Assembly (NCBI GenBank): GCA_017163975.1
Contig: JAFFSR010000281.1
Span: 1,054,001 to 1,118,000 of the forward strand
Source: Anastatus disparis
Taxonomy: Eukaryota > Arthropoda > Insecta > Hymenoptera > Eupelmidae
Length of the DNA stretch: 64,000 nt
Direction of reading: 5' to 3'
Shown here: piece after piece, positions 50,511-63,800 of the stretch
Position numbering within the stretch: the stretch's first letter is position 1
Layout of the letters: every line of letters begins with the position of its first letter
Notes under the pieces: model-generated
Database searches by the model: none
What the model was told of the DNA's origin: nothing
Seen by the model: the letters and a program-made list of their open reading frames with translations, nothing else
Translations under genes and position numbers: made by a program

Positions 50511-50544
50511 GATTATTAGTGCTACTCCGACAATCCTATATATG
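50507..50544 (-). promoter_or_regulatory. Candidate TATA plus initiator core promoter for basigin
   Basis: On the minus strand, CATATATAGG (50544-50535) lies about 31 bases before TCAGTT (50512-50507), an arthropod initiator. This is the textbook TATA-to-Inr distance and points towards the basigin start codon. It is sequence evidence only. Confidence 0.45.
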
Positions 50545-51059
50545 TTACAGTGACGTATATAAAGTTTTATAAAACTAGAGAGCAGCACACAACGGCAGCA
50601 CACACTGGCTTTACTTGTTGTAGTATAGTACTCCCGAAATGTAAAGAATTAAAATGAATTCCCTCTCTACTTTAGATTATAAGCCGTGACAATAATAAAA
50701 ACTTTAATGTGTATTATGCGTCACGCGCTTTACTCTTGTCTTGTTTGTTTCACTTCTTTATTGTCCTCTTCTTCTTTTGCTAATGAGATGATTGTTTATT
50801 AGGCCTTAAGAAATAAGGAATAAAAGAAATTTTTATATCATAAACCTTCGTTATCTTATCACGATTGTTAAACCAAGAGACAAGAATTTCTAAAAACGTC
50901 GTGATAGTGTGTTATACACGTTTGTAACCAAGTAGCAATTACTATTGTTGTACAGAAACATATATATTTCTGTAGCTTTGTTTATCTATTCTTTTTTGCT
51001 TTCGAGATTTCTAATAGGAAGAGATGTATGAAGCAAAAAAATTCTGAAATGTACGGAAT

Positions 51060-51340
51060 TAAATAATCACGAGACACAAGAGACAGCAAGGCCGCGCGGT
51101 TAATATGGCGGCCCGTCTTCTGCTTTTCTGCTGCTGCGCTATAAAGTCCGTCTGCCTGTGGCTGTGTTGTGCGCAACTTGGAAATTTTCGTCCGCTAGAG
51201 GAGCTCGTTGCTTTAATGGATAACGATAAAGTGAGCGTGCTGGTAGCTTGCTGTCTTTGTTGCACTGGCGCAGCTGTGAGATTCAGGAGCGTAGCTAGTT
51301 GCGTTGAGAGCCCTAAAATTTTAGATAAATTTCAAATATT
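51060..51340. promoter_or_regulatory. GC/CpG-richer block, possible TATA-less promoter or 5' exon
   Basis: About 280 bases stand out from the AT-rich surroundings, with GCCGCGCGG and AATATGGCGGCC, a match to the YY1/Pho-type site often found just inside transcription starts. It lies about 0.6 kb upstream of the TATA/Inr candidate and could serve basigin (minus) or a divergent transcript (plus). An 80-codon plus-strand frame starting at this ATGGCG is Cys/Leu-rich and not protein-like enough to call. Confidence 0.35.
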
Positions 51341-54300
51341 TGGTTGAATGATTTAAAATTTTTTATTTTTATATAAATATGCAATAGCGGATATAACTTA
51401 AATTAAAATAAATAAAGTGAGTATTTTTAAAACTCTAACATAACATTAATTCGAAATTCATATGATTTAATTTTGTTAGAATAACTATAGTTATAATAAA
51501 TTATGTGTAAAAAAATTGACTAAATTTGAAAAATTTAAAATAAAAAAAAATAAATATGTATTTTCATTCCATAAATAACACAATGATATTTAATTTGTAC
51601 AAATAGTGTGCATATACGCTTAAATTAGACGAAGAGTTAATTGACCGCCAATTTAAATTTAAAATATTAATTCATCTGCAAGATGAACAAAGCGAAGAGC
51701 GCTGAACAGAGATGAGTCGATGACAATTGTTTTGTGAAGCTCAAAAGAGAGCTGCTTCAGATGCTCTTTTATCGTATGATTTATTCTGTTAAAATGCAAT
51801 TGATAAAATATATATCTTACGAAGCAAAAATTAACATTATAAATTATCTTTAAATTTAGATCATTTTTAATAAAAAAATTTATTTCATTTTAATCTTACA
51901 TCAGAAATTGATATTAATTTGAAAACATGCTTAAATTAAATAAAATGATATAATAATTATTACGCGCGCTCATATAATGCAAATGACAAATTAAATAAAT
52001 TATTTTATCCTGCACATTTCAAATATTCAAATATCAAATCAATAATGACATTCTAACTGCATCAATGTTAATTATTTTAATTTCCTTGAACATTTCATCA
52101 TAATACATTAATTTTTTAAACTCAATTGCATCAAAGTCAAAAGTCCAATAGTGTAAATATTACAAATAGTTTTAATTAAATTCTTTATTAATTACATTTG
52201 TAAGAGAATTTGATTAGAATTTTTTTTGTTAGCTAAATTAAATATGCTTATAGAAATAATAATACATAATGAAATTATAATATCATAAAATTATCAATAA
52301 TTTAATTTTTTTATATAAAGAAAAATTTTAACGAAGAAATTACTATATTACATTGTAATCTTTCATTAGACTTAATTTTATACAAAAATTTCTACTTTCT
52401 AATAAACATTCCATGCACAACAAGTAAATTTTTTAATTTATATATTAATTTTTATAAAAAATTAAGTACATTCTTTGATTAAAATAAAAATTGTAATTTT
52501 CCTAAATGAATTTTTAATTTTCCCCATGTATTTTGATTCGTATTAAAAATGTTCATTATATGCATTTATTTCATATTTTCAACATCAATATACTTTCTTT
52601 ATTTATTTACTTTTTACATTAAATTTTCTCGTGATCTCGATTGTATAATTAATTCGTTACATTGATATGTCAAAATGATTAATTAAGTGTAATTAATACA
52701 GTATCATATGATAAATCACTTCAACATTTCCATTCTACGTCAATACAAGAATAATTTTCATGCGTATTTCTCTGAAAATCATTTCTTCCCCCATTTCTAT
52801 TATTGTTTTATCAAGGCATGTTTATTTATTTATTTATTCAAGATTGAAAAACGAAAAAATGTTATTGATTCTAAGAATTATTTGGTTATCACGAAATTTA
52901 AAAGTCCTGTAGTGAAGAAGGAGGGAGAGTAGGGTACCAATGAAAACAAAGGCATCCCTTTAAATCTATCATCCATTATATAGACATATTGTTATGTAAG
53001 GCCTACATTTCTATCGCTAACTATACAAACTACATATAGGCGCGTGCGCATCGAACAATCAACTTTTCCACATATATATACATCCAGAGAGAAAACATAT
53101 ACCAGATGTCTGAAGCATCTAGCGAGTGCTATTTAGTAACAAAGCAAGCCGATTTCTCGTTTCTCCATCTTCTTTTATTTTCTTTCGCATCTGACTCTCC
53201 AAGAGAAAGAGAGATGCAAAGATACAGCAGAGCTTGCAAGCTCTCTCTTTTTCCGAGCTCTCTTAACCTATCTCTAGAGTTTCAAGCAAACTCAACTTGA
53301 TACCAACCCCTCGAGAGATAGAGAAACAGAGTAAGAGAATGTGTAAAACTTATCTTTTAGAATTTATATATATATATATATGTATATATGCTCATAGCAA
53401 GGTAACACATGGCCGTGACGAGTGACGCCATCTGCGCTAAAGAATTTCACGGTCTTCTAAACACATGCCAAAAGCCGCGCACACCACTGGAGAGAGCTTT
53501 GCTACAAACATAACTATCTTAGTATGTATGCTACTTCTGTCTTCTCAGAGAGAAAGAGAGCGAGAGAGAGAAATTTATAGTCCTCGTAAAGAGAGGTAAA
53601 CTTGTCTTTAGGTTTTGCTCTTTTGTATTTTCATTTATAGAGTTTAACGCAGAACGCCCTCGTTCTCCTTGTTTGATGGCTTTATATAATGCTAAAGCTA
53701 ACTTAATTATGCATTAAATCAAGTTAGGTTATACTTATTACTGTCGTATAACGTTGATTAACTTGGGAATCTTCATACTTTTTTTTCATTTATGAGCGTT
53801 AGAATTTTTCTGATTTTAATATATCAGTTTAATTTACTAAAATTCATTTCAAACTTCATCATATAATACGTTATATGATTGCTTTAATTATATGGCAACT
53901 ATTAAAAAAAATAAATCATTTGTTTACTGGATTCAAAACAAACAATTTTATAAATTTATTTTTTAATTTGATGAATGATTATTAAAAAAAATTCCAACAT
54001 ATCTAACAATAATGATAAACTTTAAGTAATAAGTTTTGAAAAAAAATAAAACCGACTTTCTTAGAACGATTCAAATACAATTCAAGGTCAAATATTTATC
54101 ATTTATATATAAAGATTTATTAGACAGATCAACAAAATTAAACGTTCATTTATTATGACGAATAATAGTTATAATATCAGAAAATGCGATAAATGAATGA
54201 GTTAGTATATGCCTCCTCCGACTAATGCGTCCTATATATTAGCATAGAAATTCAGTGATTGGAGTACAGTAAATAATAGCATATATTTGTACAGTAAACA

Positions 54301-57300
54301 GATGACAATCTAGAAACTCATTTATGGAATAAACTTTATTAATTCAACTAATGTATTAATAATCCACAAGTTTTCACTTAAGAATTTCATTTTATTCGTA
54401 AAAAATATGCCTTTAAATAAATAATTTACAAAACTTTTGAAGAAAAACAAAATTTGTCGAAATAAACTAAACGTCTTTGCCGCCAAACGTACCGTAATTG
54501 ACGCACCGACTCTACCATAAAATATTAATAAACCTTCAATAAACTGCGCAAGATAATTTTTTAATTCAGTTAGTAACATCATCTCTAGCGTCAAAAGATT
54601 AATGCATCAAAAATAGAATACGTAATGTCTTTGAAAACATTTTTTTCATCTTAAAAAGAACGAAATTACGATGGTGTATACAGTAAAGTAAGTTAACGGG
54701 TAAAAGGGTACACAGAGAAATTCAAACTCTCTAAACTACTTTCTAATGTTCAATATTGAATCTTCTTTTCCTCTTCCTTCCCCTTTGCCCCTGCAAAAAA
54801 TAAGAAAAAAAAAACTAGCGGAAAACAGGAAAAGTCGAAGTAGAAGTAGCAGACAGGAAGTCTAACCTTAAATTATTTAGAAAAAAAACAACATTCATAC
54901 TTGTCCGTAAATCTTTGAATTGGTGCACGCAGTTGTCTTATAAAACATCGAAAAATTTTCAAATGTCTTCTTCAAAATGCTTCAAAACTCTTCCTCTCTC
55001 TTTTACTTCTTAGATAATACATTAGTTTTCTCAAGATGCAAAGTTTTTCAATCTGACCTAAATGCATTATAAGTTATCAGTCGTAAATTAAAGGAGTTAT
55101 AATAACTCCGTAGCTTAAGGACTTCTTATATACTCTTCTTCTTTCGACTTTGGATTATATATCGAACATTAAATTGCACTTAACGGAAATTTCTTCTTCA
55201 ATATTCCTTATTTTTTTATCTTTTATTTCTCTACTTTTATTCCGTCGGGCTTTGACATTGCTCAGTCGATGACTTTTTTTGCATTATATATAGTACCCTG
55301 TACATACATATATACATGAACGTTGTACTTGGCGAAAAAGAAAAAATGGCAATTAAGAAAAGTCAGTGTAGTGTTACAAAGAGATCTAAACTGATGAAAA
55401 TGTTCAGTTTCTTCCAAGACTTTACCCATCCTCGCAGCCCTTCTTCCACGCTAGCTTTTATACAAGGCAAGTCTATTCATTATTATTCATTGCTGTTTAC
55501 CTCATAATGGTAATGAACTTCCACCATTTTTCAACGGCACGTTAATAAGAAGGGAAACTTGCTTGTTTTTCTTTGGTCTTTTAGTTTATTAAAACTTTTT
55601 TATATGTGCGCGCTAAAACGAGCGTATAAGGAAATAATCATCCGATACAATATATTTCGCGATTCCGATTTTTCTACTCTTTATCCTGTAGTTATATAAA
55701 GTATTGATATTATTTACGTGCAAGGAAACATGAACCAATTTCTTCCGGGTTTTTAACCCCTTAAGACCAAGCACACTTTTTAAAAGCCCTCAGGTACTAT
55801 CAATTTATCGTTAAATCCGTGGAAAAACGCGATTTCAACTTTAAACGTGATCGTTCTCGACATTCCATCAGTTTCTATTTCGTTTTTTTTTTATTTCTTT
55901 TTTTCTTTTTTTCTTTTTTTTTTGATTGCATGAGTGATGAATTTTTAATAGTATCAAAAAATATATATACATGTATACATATACACAGGTATACATCAGG
56001 ATTTGCCAATATTCGCGATATATTTTTTTTATTGAGAACTCTTGAGGGAATCGGATAAACGTTTTCGATAGGAAAATTCGAAAAATTCCTTTCGGCTATA
56101 AAATACTCGAAAGAAAAACAACGTAAATATATATTGTAGTAATATATATTGTTGAATAAATGTTACATAAGCTTGTATAAATATCAAATGAATATTCACG
56201 TGTAATACCATTATTTTATGTATTTAATGTACACAGAAACGAAAATTTACAAAATTCAAATCGAAAATAATATTTTAATAAAGATTTAGTTTTTTCGAAT
56301 ATAAATTCGTTTTTTCGAATATAAAATACATTGTATAAATATTAAATAAATTTGCATATTTTGCATATATAAAATTAACGAAGAAAAAATATAAAACCAT
56401 ATGACGTTTACTAGCCGGTAAAAAATATGTAAGCTCACGCGTTGAACGATGAAAAATAGTGGCCCTGAAGTTGATAAACAATGAAAAATGCTTCCACTGA
56501 AATGGACAAAACTATGTTTACTATGCCATCATCAGAGCTTTTTTTGTTCTTTAAAATGGACCGTGCTTTTTACATTTTTTTTTTCAAACAAACACTTTTG
56601 AATGACTATATTTTTTAATAGAATCGTGAAAATCAGCTTAGCACAATATTTTGAATGCAATCGTACTTTTTTAAATTAATTTAGCCATTGTTTATATTAT
56701 TTCAAATATCGTGTTTTTTATATTTTTATTATTTAAAAAATTTTTATGTAAAGAAACTTTTATTCATATAATTATGCTTTTTTCTGCTTTTTAAGCATTT
56801 TAATACTCGCGTGTTACGCAAACCAACATTGGTATTATGTACTGTAAAACATAAACCACAATAAGGTTCTTTTTTTACAAACGTATTAAAAAACTTATCG
56901 GTACTAATTAACATAAAACAATGTGAAATGTATTTTTCAATAAAACGTTTAAATAAATCGTTGTATATTCAATTTTAATGTAATTGAAAAGAAGTAATGA
57001 TTACATTATCGTATATTTTATTATTTACAAATTGATTCGTTAAAATTATTTATAAACTCTGAGCGTTGATTGTTTATTAATACGTTATAATTTGTTGCTA
57101 ATTACGAATTCATATATTACACAATTATATTAAATTAACATTGCTGTATAATCCATTAATACAAATTTTATCTTCAATAATAATTAATTCATGAACTAAA
57201 AAAATATTAATATATTTGTAGTAATAAATAAATGGTTTATCTATTAAAGCACAGGATTTAACCAAGATTAAAATAATAACAAACCTCTTAATTATTTATC

Positions 57301-58200
57301 AAAGGGATGTATCATATCCATAATAAACGAATCCATTTATATCTTTTGATACAAAATTAAATACTTTGATTCTAATCACTTGTCTCTCGAGCGTTATTAA
57401 ATTCAAAGCGTATTTGCAATAAAACAAATCTTTAGTTTTTTAATTGAAAGAAAACAGAAATTATTTATTGAAGAATAAAATTTTAGCATTTAATTAAAAA
57501 TTTTAATTAAGCACATATTGCATAATTTAAATGGTAGAACGCAGTGCTCAGAAATCTGAATTAAAGTTATAAATTTTGAAAAAGCAACTTCAAACAAATT
57601 AATTCTAAAGCACACAATTCATAAATTTTTAATAAAAAACAACCTCCTCCTTTTGATTAAAAACGATTAAAATTTAAACGTATATATTACAAAAAATAAT
57701 TGAACGCAAATCCCTGTAATGCATATAGCGAAAAGGAAGCATTTTACAAAATTATAAATAATAAAATCATGCAATTTTCGCGTATACATATTTAATAACT
57801 TCTCTCTTATTTCTTCTTACCCCCTTGAAATTCTAGAAACTTAGTAAAACCCTCCCTACAACATATAACATAACTCGTTGGTACGCATACGTAATTAGAG
57901 CAACTCCTCGTCACTATTACGTGCTAAGACTTAACTGTTAACAGAGAGACTAAAAAAAGATGAGATAGCGAGGGTGAGAAACTCTTCTTCGAACTAATAA
58001 TAATTTAGTTTCCAAATCTTACACGTCTTCGAGCTTTTTTTTTAAGATATATAAAGTAGGAAAATGAAGAAAGAAAGAAGAAAATATTTATATTTGAGTA
58101 GTACAAGTGAGTAGTTAGTATAATAAGAGGAAAAAGGAGTTGGTTGGGAGTATAGGAAGGATCATTTTTGTAGAGAGCGCTTTCCCTCTTCTCGATATAA

Positions 58201-58245
58201 ACGCGCGGGACATCGCGACGCCGGACGTCGCGGCGCCGCCCGACC
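58201..58245. promoter_or_regulatory. Dense CpG patch
   Basis: 13 CpG dinucleotides in 45 bases (for example GACGCCGGACGTCGCGGCG) in a region that is otherwise AT-rich, just upstream of CT-rich DNA (GCTCGCTCTCTCTCTTAG). It may be an unmethylated promoter core for an undetected transcript. No gene starts are visible on either side. Confidence 0.35.
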
Positions 58246-58797
58246 TAACTTTTCCTTTAGCTAGCTCGCTCTCTCTCTTAGTATGATACTCTTTCCTTTT
58301 CTGTACTATGTCACGTAGAAAGCTCTTCTTCCTCTTCCCCTCGATACATCGATCGTTTGCCTTTCACTCCCGAGCGCCACTTTACTTGTAGAATACACGT
58401 ATATATGTTCGCATGTGTATGTGTGCGTCTACTTATACAGTAAAAGCTTTATATCCTCTTCTCTCTATGTGCCTCCAGGTCATACTGTCTTGGCTTTGCC
58501 GTGCGATAATCCCTACCGAACATCGTTCCTTCTATATCCCTCAGCAACTACTGTTTGCTTGTATATAGGAAGAGCAAGAGAGAAAGATGTAGATACACCA
58601 CATACACATATATAGACCAACGAAATAGATAGGAAAACCCATTCGTCCGATATATCGTTTTCGGAAACTATACTCTCAAATTCCACATGTTGAGATTTCT
58701 ATACATATATATACATGTATTCAAAATAATCTAATTTTCATTACTCATCATATTTGTTCATTTATACATACATGCATATATATATTTATTTACATAC

Positions 58798-58800
<3 letters not shown>

Positions 58801-58858
<58 letters not shown>
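58801..58858. repeat. (TA)29 microsatellite
   Basis: 58 bases of pure TA, the longest perfect simple repeat in the window. Confidence 0.97.
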
Positions 58859-58861
<3 letters not shown>

Positions 58862-59418
58862 GCTTGAGTGTTTCAACGGATTATTATTAGAAATTTTTGG
58901 TTTTTCGAAAATTTGCAGCACGCAAAATTTGATCGAGCTAAACGTCGGAGAAAGGAAATTTAATCGATCTCCGGTAATAGCGCAGGAAAATGGATATGCA
59001 TGAGATTGAAGGAATCAAATTTATCCTGCGGGCCTATTATTATTGAGCTTTAAACAAGTAAGGGAAATGTATTCAGTTTAAACTTTAGAGCAGAGATTTC
59101 AAATGGAATTATACCAAGTTTTACAAGAGGAAAAATATCTTTAAAAGGTAATTTCTGTTACTAAGGATTTAATTAAAATTTTAATTTATATTTTCTTTCA
59201 GTTTTAATATTTAATGAATTTAAATTATCTCTAATATAGATATCAGAATGGATTTATTGTTGATTTTTGTAAATTTAATGATGTGCATACATTAGAGATT
59301 TGTTGTATCACGTTTTAAAAAATATTAATTATTTGCAAACTTATAGGGAACGTAATTACAAATTATGTGTAAACAAGAAACAATATAACAAGAGTAACAT
59401 GAATCCTTAAAGATAATA

Positions 59419-60166
59419 CAATGGACTCTCGATACAAGAGATCGTGATATAAGAGAATCCGAGCTCTTTCCCCTAAATATGAGCGTGGGCTTAAGTGTTC
59501 GTGTTCTCCCACCGCTATGAAAGTGAGAGAGATAGAATATATACGCATGTTAAATAAAGCTCACACCCCGAGTAGAAATGTATAAGGGCCAACCGTACTT
59601 ATAATCAGTACCCTATCCGGCTAAACTTAAGATTTAAATAATTTTTATAAAACATATAATTAGCTCATATTTTGTTTTCAAAGTAATAATTTAAGTATTT
59701 TATTAAAAATAAATAAAGCAATTGTTCATTTAAACGATAAAAATATGTTAATAAGTGTTTTATAAAAATTTCACAAATAGGTTATAAATATAAATAGCGA
59801 CATGAACTAAAATATTACGGTACCACTCCGGTATTGATAAGTTTTGCCTGAAATAAGGGTGGCGACATGAACTAAAATATTACGGTACCACTCTGGTATT
59901 GATATGTTTTGCCTGAAATAAGGGTACTAGTGTCCGGACCGGAACTTTCCTTGGTTACATTGCGGGAGCCGGACCAGACAATAATCTTCAGGTTCGGGAT
60001 CCGGGACGGATGTACGCCTTAATTACATTTGTACTTGGGACAACGAGACAGTGGGCGTGGCTATCACTCTTGACTCGAGCATGTTGGGGACTCTTTGTAT
60101 AAGAGAATTTCCAAGAAAATTCCTCTCCTACAGCCCCGTTGATTCTCTTGTATCGAGAGTCTACTG
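59419..60166. mobile_element. 748-bp non-autonomous TIR element with TA target duplication
   Basis: The left end is CAATGGACTCTCGATACAAG. The right end, read on the other strand, is CAGTAGACTCTCGATACAAG, so 18 of 20 bases match. TA flanks both ends (59417-59418, 60167-60168). CAGTAGACTC-type ends with TA duplication are those of pogo/Tigger-like elements in the Tc1/mariner superfamily. The interior is GC-richer than the flanks, has no transposase frame, and contains a tandem 65-bp repeat and a CCGGACCGGA/GCCGGACCAGA-rich part. The ends are well conserved, suggesting recent activity. Confidence 0.75.
59797..59925 (+). repeat. Two tandem 65-bp units inside the TIR element
   Basis: Units begin GCGACATGAACTAAAATATT at 59797 and 59862 and end GCCTGAAATAAGGGT. 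They differ at only about two positions (CTCCGG/CTCTGG and ATAAG/ATATG), so the duplication is recent. Confidence 0.9.
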
Positions 60167-60679
60167 TATTTTCATTAGTGAAATTTGTTTTTTTTTTATT
60201 AATAATTCTTCTTCACGTTACAATATTTTTCTAACAATATATTTCTATCTTTTTTAATGTATTTATATCGTTTTATTATAAAATATATACTATTTTATTC
60301 TTAAAATTTATTTACTTATAAATTACTATTTGATTATATTTTAGATCTTTTAATATAAACGATTGTGAATTTGTTTTTGGATTGAGCGAATAATGGACAT
60401 ATTCATGAATTTATTATTAAAATTTATACTATAACTTTGACCAATATTACAATATTAAATCTTGATGATTATTATATTGCAGATTAAACCTTATTATTAC
60501 ATTACATATTGGTATTAATGCACTGTATTATTTCACCATGATTTCTAAATTATGTTTCAAAAAAAAAATTCAATTTTTTTAAAAAAAGTTAAATCCATTT
60601 TGTTTATTTTATATTTATTTTTCGAAATTTTTTAAAATTTACATTGATAAAATCCAATCTCAATTAACAAAATTTTGTT

Positions 60680-60878
60680 TTGCTTATTTTGCGACGATAG
60701 CTGTATTTCAGCTATCGTTGCGATGCTAATTAGCAACGGAGATGGTCAAAGTGTTTGTGAACAAAGCACACGTAGATGTAACAGCGGTGCTTGTGTCCAT
60801 CGGTCTAGAGCGGGATTCAAACTCGGTACATCGAGATTACGAATCTATAGTTTTACCGATTGAGCCACTAACGACCTC
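60680..60878 (-). mobile_element. tRNA-derived SINE, copy 2 (minus strand)
   Basis: On the minus strand it starts GAGGTCGTTAGTGGCTCAAT. The A box (60867-60856) is TGGCTCAATCGG and the B box (60824-60812) lies in GAGTTTGAATCCC. The body shares GCTAATTAGCATC and the GATAGC...ATACAGC end with the copy at 23082. Relative to copy 1 it has an extra or expanded hairpin at its 3' end (60690-60724, CGACGATAGCTG pairing with CAGCTATCGTTG). The plus-strand frames crossing this region are not genes. Confidence 0.8.
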
Positions 60879-63800
60879 ATGTTATCCCATATTTGATTGT
60901 CAACAAAAAGCATTGAATTCTTTGAAAGTTGTAATATTTATTTATTTAATGTTTTACAACTGATCAAAATTTTATGAAATGATATTCAATTGAGAAAAAA
61001 GTGGTATGTATACAAATGAAACTGCAAAGTTTTAAATATATCCTAAATTATACTTACAAATTCAATTATAAATTATATATTCATATAAGTTTATTTACGC
61101 GACGAAAATTTCGCATGTAAAAGTAATCAAGTGACCTATTACTAATTCTATGTACCATTTGTTTACCATTGCATTATCGTGCGTATTAAAATTTGGGTGT
61201 ATAGAAAATTCGTATTTATTTTTTTAACATAAATTAGATCGTATTGTTTTTTTTTTTTAAGTTTTGAATATTTTTTAATTAAAGATATTTTTACTTCTAA
61301 ACGTAGTCTATTTTATTATATTTTTTAAGGACTTTTAATCCATTAAATAATATAAATAAAACAAATAAACATTCCACTTTTAACTTTCGTCGTTTTTATA
61401 AAAAGCTTTTAAATATATATTTTCGTTATTTAACTCTATTTTACTAGTTACGTAGAAAAAAATTTGAGACCAAAAGTTTCTGCAATGACATATATATTTT
61501 GAAGCAATATTGTACACGTTAAGTGAATAAAAATAATAAAACTGAATAAATATAAACAAATTCATGGAAATTTTTATGAAATTAAATTTTATCGAAAAAA
61601 TCAATATTTTCTATATTTTTTTTAAAAAAAAGTGAAATAAAATATTTTACAATATCATTCATTGATTAAATATCAACTTTTTTTATCGTTATACAAACTA
61701 ACTCGAAAAGTTCTTTAATTAAACAATTTAAAAATTTTTCAAGTATTAGCAAAAAAAACTTCTTCTGAAAATAGGAAGTATAAACCCCAGAACCGCTAAA
61801 TGAACCAAACACTCTTCAAACGTACAAACTTTTCCTTATAGAAAGCCATTACAAACTAAAGTACCCCATTGTCAAACTTGAAAAAAAAACATTCTAAAAT
61901 ACTCTTACTTCTCTAATTACAAAATTGTCATAAACAGAATGAAATCTCAAAAACTTTCTTTTTTTTCATCCGAAAAAAAATATCAATACTAATATGAAAA
62001 AAAAAATCAATGCGAGGCAGGAAGCTTAACTCGCAAACAAGAGATTAAACTTTACCTAGTTCAGTAAACTCGCTAGTCTCTCGTTTCTCTCTCTCTCTTT
62101 TTTTACTTTTTTTTTCTAATGGTTTTGACAACTGTCACATTTTATCGGGATTTCCTCATCAGTAATTTTTATCGAGTTGGTCGAGCGTCGCAATGCTCGT
62201 TGCCCTCGTAAATCTATCGACGCCTTTCCCGTGTAATAAAGGTCGTACTTTAACCCTGCTCTGACTTTTTAACTTTTCTCTCTTTCTTTCTCGTTTTTTT
62301 CTATTTCACTTTTTCTTTTTTTTTTTTTTTTTTAACTGTATAACGTAACCAATGGGTGGCAAAAAGACACGAAAAAACTGAGAGAGCGCCGGGGAATTGG
62401 AAAACTTTTTTCTCATCTTTCTCTTACTTGCTCATGTTTTCCCTAAGAAAATAAGAAGAAAATAAAGTAAAGAAAGAGAGAGAGAGAAAGAAATCGGGTA
62501 AAAAGGGCTAATGTCATTTCTAAACTTAAGCTTGTAGATCTTGCAAAATGTACTTATTTAAACGCCAGCTGTTTCTCTTTCTATCTTGGAGAGCTGAGCA
62601 CTTAAGAAAATGCAAAAAGGAAGTAAGTGAAAAAACAAACACTTAAAAAAAAATACGATATTTCTTATATATATTACACACAAACAAGAAAGCGCACTTC
62701 TCGAACAAGACTAATGAAAAACAATGATGTATAATATGTGGTTCAGAGAGGCTTGTTGCTTTTTTTTCATATGAAAAAAGGGGTATATACGTGATATATA
62801 AGAGAGTGGTATCTCTTTTGAATAAGAATGTGCTTGAGGCATATTGCCTTTTCTCTCTTTTTTTTATAACAAAAAAAAAAAAAAGAAAAAGAGAATGAAT
62901 CCTTCTGTTTAGCGTTCTTCTCGCGTACTTTTTTAACGATGTATTATTATCCAAATGTGCACAGCTGAAACAAAAACATTATAAGAAACAAAAACAAAAA
63001 AGAAGAAAGAAGAATATAGTTACACTCGTAATGTATAGACGAAAATTTTGTTTAAAGCACAAAGTCTGAAGAGTAGTTTGTATTAATTGAAATTAAAGGG
63101 GGTTTTTGTACACAAAGGCTAAAAATAAGCTAGGTGAGTGTACACTATGCACTCGTCCTCCTTCTTTAATTTTTCTTTTTTCTTTCTTTTTTTATTTTTC
63201 ACAGTAGAGCTTCCGTGCAAAATGCATAAATGAGCCTTTTCTCACAAAAGAAACAAATTACAAGCCGCTTGAAAAGGTAAGAGATTCTAAAAACCTCCTC
63301 TCTCTTTCTTTCTCTCTTTACTCGTATACAAGAGAGATTGTTGTGTATTGCAAATGTAAAAGCGAGAAGAAATGAGAAGGACTTTTGCTAATTTTTTCCG
63401 CAGGTAAAGAGCAGACAGACAACAACAAACAAATGTGTATATATATAGAAAAGAAAAAGAGAGATACTAGAGACGGACTGAAGTAAAAAGATTGAAGAGC
63501 TAAATGAGAGAAAGAGAGGTAGGAACAAAAGAAAGAAAAAAAAAGATAGAAAAAGGTATTCATGGGGGTAAAGCGGGTGGTAGGGGGGTGAAAAACGTAA
63601 AATGGGGTCAACCTTTTGTTTTTTTTTCCTTTTTTTCTATAACTATACTACTATACGATTCGTCTCTGTAACAACAGAGATCCGAGTGGTGCGAGTACAG
63701 TTTAGCTATTCGTCAAGTTGTCGTAAAAACACGAGTGGGTACGTTATATATGTACATATACACATACATGCACACACCAATTTATGCATACGTGTATACA

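Larger units (their letters stand above)
51341..59418. other. Long intergenic or intronic stretch without a supported gene
   Basis: Very AT-rich to 53 kb, then with GA/CT-rich blocks (about 53.2-53.6, 54.7-55.3, 57.9-58.4 kb). A tandem GTTTTTTCGAATATAAA pair lies at about 56287-56327. Open frames at 54322-54594 (minus) and 55316-55507 (plus) lack support. It contains the CpG patch at 58201-58245 and (TA)29. Confidence 0.55.

Noticed and set aside
51105..51347. 80-codon plus-strand ORF beginning ATGGCGGCC
   Set aside because: Cys/Leu-rich composition without recognisable domain; better explained as a GC-rich promoter or 5' UTR.
54322..54594. 90-codon minus-strand ORF
   Set aside because: Some stretches look protein-like but there is no homology I recognise, no splice context, and it ends in AT-rich low complexity.
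55316..55507. 63-codon plus-strand ORF with a TATA-like sequence upstream
   Set aside because: Short, no family resemblance; TATA-like words are everywhere here.
60675..60963. Plus-strand frames across SINE copy 2
   Set aside because: They run through the SINE and are by-products of its GC-richer sequence.
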